DNA of 35,838 bases from Planctomycetales bacterium (lineage in GTDB: Bacteria; Planctomycetota; Planctomycetia; Isosphaerales; Isosphaeraceae): NCBI GenBank assembly GCA_027459775.1, contig DAIDHE010000140.1, positions 1-35,838 of the forward strand, read 5' to 3'. The position numbers and the translations under genes are program-made. This document shows, piece by piece, positions 24,429 to 34,315 of this stretch (position 1 is its first letter; each line of letters opens with the position of its first letter). The notes under the pieces are model-generated. The model was not told the origin of the DNA. It did no database searches and worked only from the letters and a program-made list of their open reading frames with translations.

Positions 24429-25691
24429 ATGCATGAACAGACGCCACGCGGTAACACGACGGGACCGACCTCAATGGATCGCCGAGGATTCCTGGCCGGC
24501 GTCGGTTTGACGCCGTTCCTGGCCTGCGCACGGGCGTGGGGTGGGGAGGAGCCCAGGCCGGCTCGATTGCTCTTTACCTCGGGCGGTGAAACCGGTTTGG
24601 TGAACGCCGATGGCGGCGGCCTTCGCTACTTTCATTTCGACAAGCCGGGCCAGGCGACCTGGCAACCAGCCGCCGTTTTCCCCGACGGCCGACGGGTGCT
24701 TTTTCTGAGTATGGAACCGCGCCGCGACGGACCAGGACGGCCGTTCGAGGAGTACTACACCCAGACGCCGACGCACCTCTGGATCCACAACCTCGAGACC
24801 GGTTCCCTGGACGAGATCTGTACGCGGGATCGGCTGGCCCCGTTCGTGACGCCCGCGCTTCTGCTCGGTGACGACCGGCTCCTGGTGCAGGTCGTGCGGA
24901 ACAAGCTCGGGCAGATTTTCAGCGTTCGTCTCGACGGCGGCGACCCACGCGAATTCACCCGCGCCGGCGAGGGGCTTCCCTATGGGCTGAGCAAGAGCCC
25001 CGACGGCCGCCGGGTCGCCTTCCATCTCGCGAGCCCGCGCGGCTACGAAATCTGGTCCAGCGATCCCGACGGCACCCACCGGCTCCGCATCGCCGCGCGC
25101 CCGGGCAGCCTCTATTTTGGCACGAGCTGGTCGTCAGACGGGCGCTGGATTCTCTATGTCGACTGCCACTCCGGTGAAGACCCGGGTCACGACTGGGCCG
25201 ACGTTTGCATCGGCCGCGCCGACGGCGGCGAGCGCCGCGTGCTAACGACCGGCCAGTCGATGTGGTTCGCGGCGACCTATGGAGGACCGAAAACGCGCGG
25301 AGGCGGATCGAACACACCCGCCTGGACGCACGACGGCGCCATCCTTTTTCCGCGACGCCTGCCGGGTTCCAAGATCCCCTGGGAATATCAGGCGGGTCGC
25401 CCCGACGTCGACCACTTCAACCGCGATTTTAAGCCCGAGCTCGCTCGCGGCGGAGTTGAGGTCTGCCGGCTGGATCCGCGCGACGGACGCACGGTCGCCC
25501 TCACCGAGAGCAATCCGCCGGTCTGGGATTTCCGCGCCAGCGAATCGCCCGATGGCAGGCATGTCGCTTTTTGCCGTGCGAAAACCGGTGAGCCCCCGGC
25601 GATCTGGGTGATGGATTCGGACGGCCGCAACCCTCGCCTGATCACGCGTGGGATCGACGACCGGGGCGCGGATCACCCGAGGTGGCTTTGA
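24429..25691 (+). CDS. TAT-exported TolB/PD40-like beta-propeller
   Basis: A 420-residue protein with a TAT signal (MDRRGFLAGVGLTPFLACARA, beginning at residue 16). It is built of beta-propeller blades of the PD40/TolB type: SPDGRRVAFHLA, SSDGRWILYVDC, THDGAILFPRR, SPDGRHVAFCRA and VMDSDGRNPRLITRG. Propellers of this kind bind ligands or proteins. Some are oligogalacturonate-lyase-like, but no catalytic set is visible. It starts 42 bases after copy 2 and is probably in the same transcript. ATG 24429 has AGGGG eight bases upstream. ATG 24474 would place the TAT motif at the very N-terminus and is a real alternative. Confidence 0.8.
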   Translation: MHEQTPRGNTTGPTSMDRRGFLAGVGLTPFLACARAWGGEEPRPARLLFTSGGETGLVNADGGGLRYFHFDKPGQATWQPAAVFPDGRRVLFLSMEPRRDGPGRPFEEYYTQTPTHLWIHNLETGSLDEICTRDRLAPFVTPALLLGDDRLLVQVVRNKLGQIFSVRLDGGDPREFTRAGEGLPYGLSKSPDGRRVAFHLASPRGYEIWSSDPDGTHRLRIAARPGSLYFGTSWSSDGRWILYVDCHSGEDPGHDWADVCIGRADGGERRVLTTGQSMWFAATYGGPKTRGGGSNTPAWTHDGAILFPRRLPGSKIPWEYQAGRPDVDHFNRDFKPELARGGVEVCRLDPRDGRTVALTESNPPVWDFRASESPDGRHVAFCRAKTGEPPAIWVMDSDGRNPRLITRGIDDRGADHPRWL

Positions 25692-25819
25692 ATCGCCCGC
25701 TCATGCTCATGAACTGAAGTCCGTGGTCGCCAGCGAGAGGTTCAAATATCGTCCAGGGCTCGCCCGTCGTCTGGAACGCAATGCGCCGCGCCTCGCGCCG
25801 CCCGCAGTCTGGAACATCT

Positions 25820-25849
25820 TTGCCACGACGACTCTGAAGATGATAGATT
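25820..25849 (+). promoter_or_regulatory. Candidate promoter of the histidine cluster
   Basis: TTGCCA (25820-25825, five of six) and TAGATT (25844-25849, four of six) are 18 bases apart. Transcription would begin near 25856, about 70 bases before hisD. The leader shows no run of histidine codons, so classic his attenuation is not supported. Confidence 0.4.
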
Positions 25850-25925
25850 ACGGAACCGGTCGTGGCGGCGGGCGAATGGCGCAAGACCGTCGAGGGCGCG
25901 GGTTGTTTCAAGGTTGAGCGGCGGA

Positions 25926-27299
25926 ATGCGGCGGATCGATTGTTCCAGGGACGACGCGGCCCAGGAAATTGCTCGCTTGCGAGCGGAGCTCGGGCCCAAG
26001 GGCAACGTGGTCAGCCCCGAAGGTCGGGCTCGGACCATCCAGGCGTTCGGCGAGCCGCTTTCACCCCCCCAGGTGGTCGAGCGGATCTGCGAGGACGTGG
26101 CCGCCCGCGGGCTCGAAGCCGTCGTCGATTACACCCGGCGACTCGACGGCCGAACCCTCGAGCCCGCCGAGATCAAGGTCGACCGCGCGGAGCTCGAGGC
26201 CGCCCACCGCCAGGCCGGCCCGGCGTATCTCGAGACAATCGCTCGGGTTCGTGACAATATCCTGACCTATCAGCGGGCCATTCTGCACCAGAACGTCGCG
26301 CTCGAGCCCCGGCCCGGGATCGGCCTGGGCATGCTCTATCGCCCGCTCAGGCGCGTGGGCGTATGCGTGCCCGGGGGCGCTGCCGCGTATCCGTCGAGCC
26401 TGCTCATGACCGTGGTGCCCGCACAGGCCGCGGGAGTCGCGGAAATCGCCGTGATCGCACCCCCCACGCCGCTCGGGGGATATAACACCGACCTCCTGGC
26501 CGCTTGTCATTCACTTGGCATCACGGAAATCTACCGCATCGGCGGCGCCCAGGGAGTGGCCGCGCTCGCGCACGGCGTCCCGGAACTGGGCCTGCGCCCG
26601 GTCGACAAGATCGTCGGGCCGGGGAATCTTTTCGTCGCACTCGCCAAACGGCACGTCTACGGCCTGGTCGACATCGACAGCATCGCGGGCCCGAGCGAGG
26701 TCGTCGTGATCGCCGACCATACCGCCCATCCAGCGCATCTCGCGGCCGATTTGATCAGCCAGGCTGAACACTCGCCGGGCTCGAGCATCCTCATCTCATG
26801 GAGCGGCGAGCTCCTGGACCAGACGGAGCGCGAGATCGAGCGCTTGCTCGGCAGGCTCGAGCGGGGCGCGCTCGCGCGGGCGAGCCTCGAGCGGTTCGGG
26901 GCGCTCATCCAGGCTCGGAACGAGGACGAGGCGGTCGAACTGTCGAACCTGATCGCGCCCGAGCATCTACAAGTGGCGACGGCCGAACCGCGGCGACTGC
27001 TCGAGCGGCTGACGGCGGCGGGTGCAATCTTTTTGGGGCCTTATTCGCCCGTTGCGGCCGGCGACTATGCCGCCGGACCGTCGCACGTCTTGCCCACCGG
27101 AGGGACGGCGCGGTGGGCTTCGGGGCTTTCGGCCAATGACTTCCTCAAGCGGACGAGCGTGATCGAGCTCGACCGCGCGGGGCTGGCGGCGCTCGCGCCC
27201 GACATCCGTTTGCTCGCCGACAAAGAGGGACTGTCCGCTCACCGGCTGAGCGTCGACATTCGACTGGAAAACCGCACGGGAGATCAAGCCCATGGCTGA
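25926..27299 (+). CDS. hisD: Histidinol dehydrogenase
   Basis: A 457-residue cytoplasmic zinc enzyme that oxidises L-histidinol in two NAD-dependent steps to L-histidine, the last stage of the pathway. The zinc ligands are visible as Gln279 and His282 (SQAEHSP), Asp380 (AGDYAAGPSHVLPT) and His439 (LSAHRLSV). The catalytic Glu346-His347 pair is in APEHLQV. VGPGNLFVALAKRHVYG and DSIAGPSEVVVIAD are family hallmarks. ATG 25926 is chosen over TTG 25914, which adds four residues. Both ribosome-binding sites are weak. It overlaps the acetyltransferase gene by eight bases and heads the hisD-GNAT-hisC-hisB cluster. Confidence 0.96.
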   Translation: MRRIDCSRDDAAQEIARLRAELGPKGNVVSPEGRARTIQAFGEPLSPPQVVERICEDVAARGLEAVVDYTRRLDGRTLEPAEIKVDRAELEAAHRQAGPAYLETIARVRDNILTYQRAILHQNVALEPRPGIGLGMLYRPLRRVGVCVPGGAAAYPSSLLMTVVPAQAAGVAEIAVIAPPTPLGGYNTDLLAACHSLGITEIYRIGGAQGVAALAHGVPELGLRPVDKIVGPGNLFVALAKRHVYGLVDIDSIAGPSEVVVIADHTAHPAHLAADLISQAEHSPGSSILISWSGELLDQTEREIERLLGRLERGALARASLERFGALIQARNEDEAVELSNLIAPEHLQVATAEPRRLLERLTAAGAIFLGPYSPVAAGDYAAGPSHVLPTGGTARWASGLSANDFLKRTSVIELDRAGLAALAPDIRLLADKEGLSAHRLSVDIRLENRTGDQAHG

Positions 27300-27840
27300 A
27301 GCCGACTCGGGAGAATCGCTCACTTTCACGATTCGACCGGCCAGGCCCGCGGATGCGCAAACCCTGGTGAACCTGGTTCACGAGCTGGCCGTCTATGAAC
27401 GGTTGGAGGCCCAGGCGCTGGCGACGGCCGACGACTTTCGCCGCCATTTGTTTGGACCCCAACGGGCGGCCGAGGCGGCCCTGGCCGAGATCGACGGCAA
27501 GCCGGTCGGGTTTGCCATCTGGTTCTCGACCTTTTCCACGTTTCGAGGTCAACCGGGTCTCTATCTCGAGGACGTTTTCGTGTCTCCCGAACATCGCGGC
27601 CGGGGCATCGGCCGGGCGCTTTTGGCGACCGTGGCGCGACTGGCCGTCGACCGTGGCTGCGGCCGGCTCGAATGGTCCGTGCTCGACTGGAACATCCCCT
27701 CGATCGCCTTCTACAAGGGCCACGGCGCACGGCCGATGGACGACTGGACCGTCTTTCGCGTCGACGAGGGGGATCTCTTGCGACTGGCCGAGACGCCGGA
27801 AGCGGTCCGTATCGCGGGAACCGAAAAGGACCGCCCATGA
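27292..27840 (+). CDS. GNAT family N-acetyltransferase
   Basis: A 182-residue protein with the acetyl-CoA binding motif HRGRGIGRALL after LEDVFVSPE and the C-terminal WNIPSIAFYKGHGA motif. The overall pattern is closest to diamine/spermidine acetyltransferase-like GNATs (ARPADAQTLVNLVHELAVYE). Its ATG lies inside the end of hisD (eight-base overlap) and its TGA overlaps the hisC ATG by four bases, so it is locked into the histidine cluster by translational coupling. A role in histidine biosynthesis is not established. It may acetylate an amine or amino acid of the pathway, or simply be a passenger. Confidence 0.9.
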   Translation: MAEADSGESLTFTIRPARPADAQTLVNLVHELAVYERLEAQALATADDFRRHLFGPQRAAEAALAEIDGKPVGFAIWFSTFSTFRGQPGLYLEDVFVSPEHRGRGIGRALLATVARLAVDRGCGRLEWSVLDWNIPSIAFYKGHGARPMDDWTVFRVDEGDLLRLAETPEAVRIAGTEKDRP

Positions 27841-28886
27841 GCCGGTTCGTTCAGCCCCACATCCAGGCGATGCAGGGCTACATCCCCGGCGAACAACCGC
27901 GGGGTGTGGGGTTTATCAAGCTCAACACTAATGAAAACCCCTTTCCTCCCTCGCCTCGCGTTTTCGAGGCCCTGACCGCCTCGATCGGCGACCGGCTCAG
28001 GCTGTATCCCGACCCGGTCGCGACCGAGTTCCGCAAGACGGCGGCGGCCTTGCACGGCGTCGAGCCCGACATGATCCTGGCCGGCAACGGATCGGACGAC
28101 CTGCTCACGATCATCACCCGCGCCTTCGTCGGGCCGGGCGATCGGGCGGCGTTCGCATCTCCCAGCTACCTCCTCTATTCAACGCTCGTCTCGCTTCAGA
28201 ACGGCCGGACGGCGGTCGTTCCGTACGGACCCGGCTGGTCGCTCGACGCAGGCTCGTTCCTCGGGCAAGGATTCAAGTTGGCGTTTTTGGCCAATCCCGA
28301 CAGCCCCTCGGGGACCGTTCAGCCCCGCGCCTGGATCGCCGAGCTGGCCGGCCGCCTGGACTGCCCCCTGGTGGTCGACGAGGCGTACGCCGATTTCGCC
28401 GACCCCGACGGGCATGCGATCCCGCTCATCGCCGATCACCCAAACGTGATCGTCACGCGCTCGTTCAGCAAGGGATACAGCCTGGCCGGGCTGCGGCTGG
28501 GCTATGCGATCGCCCGCACCGAGGTCGTCGCCGAGCTCATGAAGATCAAGGACTCGTATAATTGCGACGCCTTGTCTCAGGCAGCCGGTATCGCCGCTCT
28601 GCGCGACCAGGAACATCTCGCCCAGAACCGGGCGAGGATCCTGGCAACCCGGCGGCGGCTGACCGACGCCCTTCGCGGCATGGGTTACACGGTCGACGAG
28701 AGCGCTGCCAATTTCGTGTGGGCGACGGGGGGACGGCCGGCCCGCGAAACGTTCACCTGGCTCAAGGAACGGCTGGTTCTGGTCCGGCTCATGAGCTATC
28801 CCGGATTCCCCGAGGGACTGCGGATCACCGTCGGGACCGATCACGAGATCGACCGACTGCTGGAATTGCTCCGCGAGATCCCTTGA
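27837..28886 (+). CDS. hisC: Histidinol-phosphate aminotransferase
   Basis: A 349-residue PLP enzyme of fold type I that converts imidazole-acetol phosphate and glutamate to histidinol phosphate. [13 protein letters not shown] is the N-terminal substrate motif, NPDSPSG binds [12 protein letters not shown] holds the conserved Asp and Tyr, and Lys212 in [14 protein letters not shown] forms the Schiff base. The length fits the family. ATG 27837 overlaps the previous stop as ATGA. The upstream in-frame extension (from 27672) overlaps the GNAT gene and is not part of the protein. Confidence 0.95.
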   Translation: MSRFVQPHIQAMQGYIPGEQPRGVGFIKLNTNENPFPPSPRVFEALTASIGDRLRLYPDPVATEFRKTAAALHGVEPDMILAGNGSDDLLTIITRAFVGPGDRAAFASPSYLLYSTLVSLQNGRTAVVPYGPGWSLDAGSFLGQGFKLAFLANPDSPSGTVQPRAWIAELAGRLDCPLVVDEAYADFADPDGHAIPLIADHPNVIVTRSFSKGYSLAGLRLGYAIARTEVVAELMKIKDSYNCDALSQAAGIAALRDQEHLAQNRARILATRRRLTDALRGMGYTVDESAANFVWATGGRPARETFTWLKERLVLVRLMSYPGFPEGLRITVGTDHEIDRLLELLREIP

Positions 28887-28913
28887 GCGAGCATCGCCCA
28901 ATTCCGCTACAAT
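28883..28913 (+). promoter_or_regulatory. Candidate internal promoter before hisB
   Basis: TTGAGC (28883-28888) overlaps the hisC stop and TACAAT (28908-28913, five of six) follows after 19 bases. The spacing is slightly long. Transcription would start near 28920, about 47 bases before hisB, and could uncouple hisB and the membrane gene from hisD. Confidence 0.4.
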
Positions 28914-28966
28914 CGGCCGCTCCGGTGAACCTGGAGGCCGGCTTCTTTTCGCAGGGGACTTTCGCC

Positions 28967-29563
28967 GTGAACCCGACGCCTCGCTCGAGCGAGATCAGCC
29001 GGACCACTCGTGAGACCAAGATCGCGCTCGAGCTCTCGATCGACGGCCAGGGTCGGGCCCGGGTCGCAACCGGGATCGGCTTTCTGGACCACATGCTCGA
29101 GCTTTTCGCCCGGCATGCGCTCGTGGATCTGACGGTGGAATGCGAGGGCGACCTGCGCGTCGACGGGCACCACACGACCGAGGACGTGGGGATTTGCCTG
29201 GGGCAGGCCATCGACCGGGCGCTCGGCGACCGGGCGGGAATCAGGCGTTACGGACACGCGGTCCTGCCGATGGACGAGACGCTGGTGACGGTGGCCGTCG
29301 ATCTGGGAGGCCGGCCGTTCTGGGTCTGGAATGCGACGATGCCGACCGCGAAGATCGGGGATTTCGACAGCGAGCTGGTGGCCGATTTCTGGCAGGCGGT
29401 CGCCACCCACGCGCGGATGAATTTACACGTGAATGCCCACTATGTCCGCAATTCCCACCACCTGAGCGAGGCGATTTTCAAGGGGGCCGCGCGGGCGCTT
29501 CGCGACGCGATGGAGCTCGATCCCCGGTCGAGCGAGATCCCCTCGACGAAGGGGACGCTCTAA
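28967..29563 (+). CDS. hisB: Imidazoleglycerol-phosphate dehydratase
   Basis: A 198-residue monofunctional dehydratase that converts imidazole-glycerol phosphate to imidazole-acetol phosphate, the substrate of HisC. Both manganese-binding motifs are present: [10 protein letters not shown] (HHTTED at residues 68-73) and [12 protein letters not shown] (HHLSE at 164-168), together with [13 protein letters not shown]. There is no phosphatase domain, so the histidinol-phosphatase is encoded elsewhere. GTG 28967 is chosen because it gives the normal N-terminus ([12 protein letters not shown]) and AGGGG lies nine bases upstream. An upstream GTG (28925) is in frame. The flippase-like gene begins directly after its stop. 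Confidence 0.95.
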   Translation: MNPTPRSSEISRTTRETKIALELSIDGQGRARVATGIGFLDHMLELFARHALVDLTVECEGDLRVDGHHTTEDVGICLGQAIDRALGDRAGIRRYGHAVLPMDETLVTVAVDLGGRPFWVWNATMPTAKIGDFDSELVADFWQAVATHARMNLHVNAHYVRNSHHLSEAIFKGAARALRDAMELDPRSSEIPSTKGTL

Positions 29564-30586
29564 GTGGCCTCCGCTGAGCATCCCGCGGCCGCACGCGGCG
29601 CTGGGGTCGGCCGGCTGGTGAACGGGTTCCTGGTCGCGCTGGCGTTCGGGCTCCTGGGCGTGGTGATCTACCGCAATCGAGCGGCCATCGCCGAGGTCGC
29701 CGCGCGCCCGATCGACCCCACTCTGCTCGCGCCCGCGCTTCTTTGCTACCTGGTCGCCATGGTCTCGACCTTCATCCGCTGGCATTTGCTCGTGCGGGTG
29801 ATCGAGCCCCGGTTCCCGCTCCGGTCAACGCTGCTGTTGGGCTTCATCGGGAACGTCTTCAACCTGGTGATCCCAGGCGCTGTCGGCGGCGACGTGATCA
29901 AGGCCGCCTACCTGGCTCGGATGCACATCAAGCGCACCCAGGCAATCGCCTCGATGGTGATCGACCGCATTCTGGGGCTCCTGGGTTTGTTCGTGCTGGC
30001 GTCGATCGCTGGGCTGTTCGCCTGGTCAGACGCGCCCGCGGTCGTCCACCGGCTGATCGTGACGGCGTGGGTCGCGCTTGCGATCGGGCTTGCGCTCCTG
30101 GCGGCGATCTTCACCCAGGCGATCTCCCGGTTCATCCCCGCGCGGGCGATCGCGGGCTCGCGGCTGGGGGTTGTGATGGCCGAGCTCCACGTGATGTCGG
30201 CCACGTATCGCGGCCGGCTCGGGGTGGTGGCCGGGGCCGGGACGATCTCGGTGCTCAATCACGCCCTCAACGTCGTCTCCTTTTATCTGGTCGGCCTGAC
30301 CCTCTATCCCAAGATGACAACGACCCTGATCGATCATTTCTTGCTCACGCCGCTCGTGCTCTTCACGATGGCCGTGCCACTGCCGTTTGGGGCGCTCGGG
30401 GTCACCGAGGGAGTCGGCAAGGAGCTCATGGGGCTGGTCAATCACCCCAACGGAGCGCTCGCGATGATGGGTTTCCGGCTGGTGATGTACAGCGGGGGGT
30501 TGATCGGGGCCGTGGTTTATCTGATCAAGCTGAAGGAAGTTCGCGAGCTGACGTCGGCCCCAAGAGCTGTCGAGAACGACGAATGA
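29564..30586 (+). CDS. Flippase-like (UPF0104/LPG synthase TM) membrane protein
   Basis: A 340-residue integral membrane protein with about eight hydrophobic segments and the signature GNVFNLVIPGAVGGDVIKAAYLAR of the flippase-like/AglD/MprF-N family. ASMVIDRILGLLGLF and PLPFGALGVTEGVG are also typical. The related MprF domain flips lysyl-phosphatidylglycerol, and others move polyprenyl-linked sugars. The lipid here is unknown. The GTG start directly abuts the hisB stop, with AAGGGGA about ten bases upstream, so it is co-expressed with histidine genes for no evident biochemical reason. A role beside the nearby GT39 glycosyltransferases is possible. Confidence 0.88.
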   Translation: MASAEHPAAARGAGVGRLVNGFLVALAFGLLGVVIYRNRAAIAEVAARPIDPTLLAPALLCYLVAMVSTFIRWHLLVRVIEPRFPLRSTLLLGFIGNVFNLVIPGAVGGDVIKAAYLARMHIKRTQAIASMVIDRILGLLGLFVLASIAGLFAWSDAPAVVHRLIVTAWVALAIGLALLAAIFTQAISRFIPARAIAGSRLGVVMAELHVMSATYRGRLGVVAGAGTISVLNHALNVVSFYLVGLTLYPKMTTTLIDHFLLTPLVLFTMAVPLPFGALGVTEGVGKELMGLVNHPNGALAMMGFRLVMYSGGLIGAVVYLIKLKEVRELTSAPRAVENDE

Positions 30587-30693
30587 CGAAAGTGCCCCGT
30601 CGCGAAGCGGCCGGTGGGGCTCTATGATATTGGTCTTGCCGACCGCGAACCAAAAGACGGTGGATTGAACGAACCGGGGAACCCGAAGAGACC

Positions 30694-32388
30694 ATGTCAC
30701 GTTACGCTCGCTTTTTCGCCGGGGTGGGAGTCCTGGCTGGAGTTTTGATTGGGGCCGCGCCCGAGCCGGGGCTCAAGGCCGCCCTTGACAAGATCAATCC
30801 AGGGGCGCTCCTCGAGCACATCAAGGTGCTGGCATCCGACGATTTCGAGGGCCGCGGGCCCGGAACGCCGGGCGAGGACAAGACCGTCGCCTATGTAACG
30901 GGCGAGTTTCAGAAGCTTGGCCTCAAGCCCGGCAACCCCGACGGAACCTACACCCAGGCCGTCCCCCTGGTGGGCTTTCAGGCCAAGACCGTCGCCGGCT
31001 CATTCGAGTGCAAGGGCAAGTCGATCGCGCTTTCGTTTCCCACCGATTTCGTCGCCGTCTCGCGGCGGCTGGCGCAAGAGGTCAACGTCGAGAACTCGGA
31101 CGTCGTCTTCGTGGGCTACGGCGTCGTCGCGCCCGAGTACAACTGGGACGATTACAAGGGGCTCGACGTCCGGGGCAAGACGCTGCTCATGCTCGTCAAC
31201 GACCCGCCGGTCGCCGACCCCAAAAACCCCGCCGCCCTCGACCCCGCCGTCTTCAAGGGTCGCGCGATGACCTATTACGGGCGCTGGACGTATAAGTACG
31301 AAATCGCCTCGGAAAAAGGCGCAGCCGCCGTGATCCTGGTCCACGAAACCGACGCCGCCGGCTCTCCGTTCGAGGTCGTCCAGGGAAGCTGGAGCCGCGA
31401 GAATTTCGAGATCGCCGCCGCACCGACCGGGCAGACCCCCGCGCGGGTCGCCGTCGAGGGCTGGATCCCAGTAGAAAAGGCCCGGCAGATCTGCGCGGCC
31501 TCAGGGCGCGAGCTCGAGGCCCTCAAGAAAGCCGCGGCCCGCCGCGATTTCCGCCCCGAGCCGCTCGACTGCCGCGCCAGGTTCGCCATCTCGAGCACCC
31601 TTCGCGAGATCAAGTCGCGCAACGTGGTCGCCCGGCTCGAGGGGACCGACCCCAACCTCAAGAACGAGTCGGTCGTGTTCACCGCCCACTGGGACCACCT
31701 GGGCCGCGACGAGACGCTCAAGGGGGACCAGATCTATAACGGCGCTGTCGACAACGCCTCGGGCGTGGCCTCGGTGCTTGAGATCGCCCGCGCCTTCACC
31801 CAGGTCCAGCCAGCCCCCAAGCGGTCGATCGTGTTCCTGATCGTGACCGCCGAGGAAAAGGGCCTGCTGGGGGCCAAGTATTACGCCGCCCACCCCCTGT
31901 ATCCGCTCGCGAAAACCCTGGCGAATATCAACATCGACGGCATCAACGTCTGGGGTCCGACCAAGGACGTGATCTCGATCGGGATGGGCCAGTCGACGCT
32001 CGATGACGTGCTGGCCGAGGTCGCCAAGCAGTATGGCCGGGTGGTCCTGCCCGACGCCGAGCCCGAGAAGGGGTATTACTATCGCTCGGATCATTTCGAG
32101 TTCGCGAAGGTCGGCGTGCCCGCGCTCGATCCTGACGGCGGTCGGCAATTCGTGGGGAAATCGGCCGATTTCGGCCAGAAGAAGCACGACGAATATACGG
32201 CTCAGGATTACCACAAGACCAGCGACCAGGTGAAACCCGACTGGGATCTGACGGGAGCTGTCGAGGATCTGCGGCTGCTGTTCGAGGCGGCGTACCGGGT
32301 GGCGCAGGGTGATCGCTACCCCGAGTGGAAGCCGGGGAGCGAATTCCGGGCTCGGCGCGAGGCGATGCTCAAGGCGGTCAAGCCATGA
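30694..32388 (+). CDS. Secreted M28 family metallopeptidase
   Basis: A 564-residue exported zinc peptidase. It has a signal peptide ([19 protein letters not shown]), a PA-like inserted domain (about residues 115-280; [21 protein letters not shown]) and the M28 catalytic domain. The di-zinc ligands and catalytic acid are all visible: His332 (AHWDHLG), Asp353 (GAVDNASG), Glu387 and Glu388 (TAEEKG), Asp415 (NIDGIN) and His507 (YHKTSD). It is probably an aminopeptidase in the periplasm or outside the cell. A TATGAT -10-like box lies at 30623-30628 without a good -35. The next gene starts 55 bases later. Confidence 0.93.
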   Translation: MSRYARFFAGVGVLAGVLIGAAPEPGLKAALDKINPGALLEHIKVLASDDFEGRGPGTPGEDKTVAYVTGEFQKLGLKPGNPDGTYTQAVPLVGFQAKTVAGSFECKGKSIALSFPTDFVAVSRRLAQEVNVENSDVVFVGYGVVAPEYNWDDYKGLDVRGKTLLMLVNDPPVADPKNPAALDPAVFKGRAMTYYGRWTYKYEIASEKGAAAVILVHETDAAGSPFEVVQGSWSRENFEIAAAPTGQTPARVAVEGWIPVEKARQICAASGRELEALKKAAARRDFRPEPLDCRARFAISSTLREIKSRNVVARLEGTDPNLKNESVVFTAHWDHLGRDETLKGDQIYNGAVDNASGVASVLEIARAFTQVQPAPKRSIVFLIVTAEEKGLLGAKYYAAHPLYPLAKTLANINIDGINVWGPTKDVISIGMGQSTLDDVLAEVAKQYGRVVLPDAEPEKGYYYRSDHFEFAKVGVPALDPDGGRQFVGKSADFGQKKHDEYTAQDYHKTSDQVKPDWDLTGAVEDLRLLFEAAYRVAQGDRYPEWKPGSEFRARREAMLKAVKP

Positions 32389-32443
32389 CCAGGCCCGGGC
32401 TGGCGGCCGTGGTCGTGTGGGCTGGGCCCGGGAGCAGCCAGGC

Positions 32444-34315
32444 GTGAAACGCGGGTCGGGGTTTGTGATCGCGGCCCTGGTCGCGGCGGGGATCGCGGCG
32501 GCCGCTGCTGGACTCGACGCCCGCACCCGCTGGGTCGAGACCGCTTTCGACGCGGTCGCTCACCTGTTTTACGAAGTCCCCTTGCTCGAGCGCCTACGCA
32601 GGCCGTCCCAGCTCGCGCTTGTCCGCGAACAACTGGCCATCGGCTCGGCTCTGCTCGTGATGGCTCTCGCCGCCTGCTCGATGCTCGAGCGGCACGGCCG
32701 CCGGCTGGTTCTCATCCTGGGCGTGGCTTACGTCATTCGCGCGACCGTCTGGATCGCCGGCGGGAACTTGCCGCTCGTCCCCGGCGATAGTTGCCATTAC
32801 CTCGAGATCGCCACGTCGGTGCTCCGCGGCGAGGGGCCGGTCAAGCATTACGTCGAGAGCTATTTCCGTGACTATCCCGCCATTCGCGAGGGCAGGGGAG
32901 TGCTCGACGACTGGGCAACCCCGCTCGACGCCTATGTTCGCGCCTTCGCCTTTCGGCTCGCCGGGGAGGGAGGCTCAAGCTCGATCGAGAGCCGGATCAC
33001 GGTCGCCAAGGCGACGAGCTTCCTCACGAATCTGCTCTGCCTGCCCGCGCTCTATCTGTTCGCCGTGCGCAGATACGACCGGCGGATCGCGCTCCTGGCC
33101 ACGGCGGCCCTGGCCGTTCTGCCGGTCCACGCGATCTACGCGGGGTTCATCCTGCGCGAGAGCCTGACAGCGCTCACCGCGATCCTGGCCGTCTGGGCGA
33201 TCGGCGAGATGATCGCGGCGAAAACGTTGGGGCGCTCGTGCGGCTGGGCCGTCCTCGCGGGCGTTCTCGGGGGCCTGGCGGCGCTGTCGCGCAACACCGC
33301 GCTGGCCTTGCTCGCCGCCGCCGGGCTCTACATCCTCGCGACCCACGCACGCAAGAAACTCATCCCGCTCGCAGTCTGGACGCTGACAGCACTCGTCGTC
33401 ATGTTCCCCTGGGCGTGGGCCACGTTCCAGGAATATGGTAGCCCCTTTTATTCCTATACAGGATACTTTGAGTACAACTTTTCCTGGACCGTCCATCATT
33501 ACGAGCAAGGCAACACTCGACCCGACCAGTTCTATACCCTGGCGAACATGCCGTCGATCGTGCGAGTGAAATCCAAATCGCTGGTCTTGATCGCCGTTTA
33601 TTCGACGATGATCGTGGGTTTGCCACTCGTCGCGGGGTTCGCGCGGCGGCTCGTGAAGCCGGGGCCGACCGGGCGCGAGACCGACCGCCTCGTGCTTTCG
33701 ATCGCGGTCCTGTTCGTGATCGCCACCTTGAAGACGATCGCCGACATCACCCAGGTCGAGCAGCTTGGGCGGTATTACCTGCCAGTGTTCGCGCTTTTGC
33801 TGCCAGGGGCGACGGCGGGCGTCGTCGAGTGGCTCGACGGGCTCGACGCCCGACCCGCGCTTTACCGCGCTGTCGGCGTGCTCTGGTGCGCCCTCGTCTG
33901 GGCCGACCCGACCTGGGCCTACGATGCGTCGTGGCTCACGAAGCCATTTCAGCTCCACTGGCCGGGGATCAACGAGTCGGGCGCGTGGATCGAGCGCCAT
34001 CCCGAAATCGTTCCCAAGGACGCACGGATCATGACATGGTTTCCCTGGGAATTGCGCGCGACCAGCGACCGCGCGACCATTCTCATGCCGCGCAATTACA
34101 ATGCCAGGCGGATCCAGGAGGTCGTGCGTCAATACGGCGTGACACACATTCTGTGGGGTTCGTTCGAGCCGCCGCCGTATTTCGAGATCAACCCCGAGGC
34201 GTGGGCGCTCGAGCTCGATCGCCTGCGCGTCGAGCTTGGGCTTACCGAGAGCCGCGAGGTCTATCGCACCACGGGAGACATCTTTTTCCCGGTGCGGCTC
34301 TACCGATTGCGATGA
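32444..34315 (+). CDS. GT39-like membrane glycosyltransferase
   Basis: A 623-residue polytopic protein. After the first membrane segment (about residues 5-23), the extracytoplasmic loop contains VPGDSCHYLEIATSVLRGEGP, which resembles the acidic sugar-donor loop of the PMT_2/ArnT group. About eleven hydrophobic segments and a soluble C-terminal domain (from about residue 500) follow. GTG 32444 is chosen because GGGAG lies nine bases upstream. The frame is open earlier, but that part overlaps the M28 gene. It should transfer a sugar from polyprenyl phosphate in the periplasm. The acceptor is unknown. Its stop overlaps an ATG (34312) of the next glycosyltransferase gene. Confidence 0.8.
   Translation: MKRGSGFVIAALVAAGIAAAAAGLDARTRWVETAFDAVAHLFYEVPLLERLRRPSQLALVREQLAIGSALLVMALAACSMLERHGRRLVLILGVAYVIRATVWIAGGNLPLVPGDSCHYLEIATSVLRGEGPVKHYVESYFRDYPAIREGRGVLDDWATPLDAYVRAFAFRLAGEGGSSSIESRITVAKATSFLTNLLCLPALYLFAVRRYDRRIALLATAALAVLPVHAIYAGFILRESLTALTAILAVWAIGEMIAAKTLGRSCGWAVLAGVLGGLAALSRNTALALLAAAGLYILATHARKKLIPLAVWTLTALVVMFPWAWATFQEYGSPFYSYTGYFEYNFSWTVHHYEQGNTRPDQFYTLANMPSIVRVKSKSLVLIAVYSTMIVGLPLVAGFARRLVKPGPTGRETDRLVLSIAVLFVIATLKTIADITQVEQLGRYYLPVFALLLPGATAGVVEWLDGLDARPALYRAVGVLWCALVWADPTWAYDASWLTKPFQLHWPGINESGAWIERHPEIVPKDARIMTWFPWELRATSDRATILMPRNYNARRIQEVVRQYGVTHILWGSFEPPPYFEINPEAWALELDRLRVELGLTESREVYRTTGDIFFPVRLYRLR

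Noticed and set aside
25856-25925. Histidine leader-peptide attenuator before hisD
   Set aside because: No run of histidine codons or terminator-antiterminator pair is visible in the leader.
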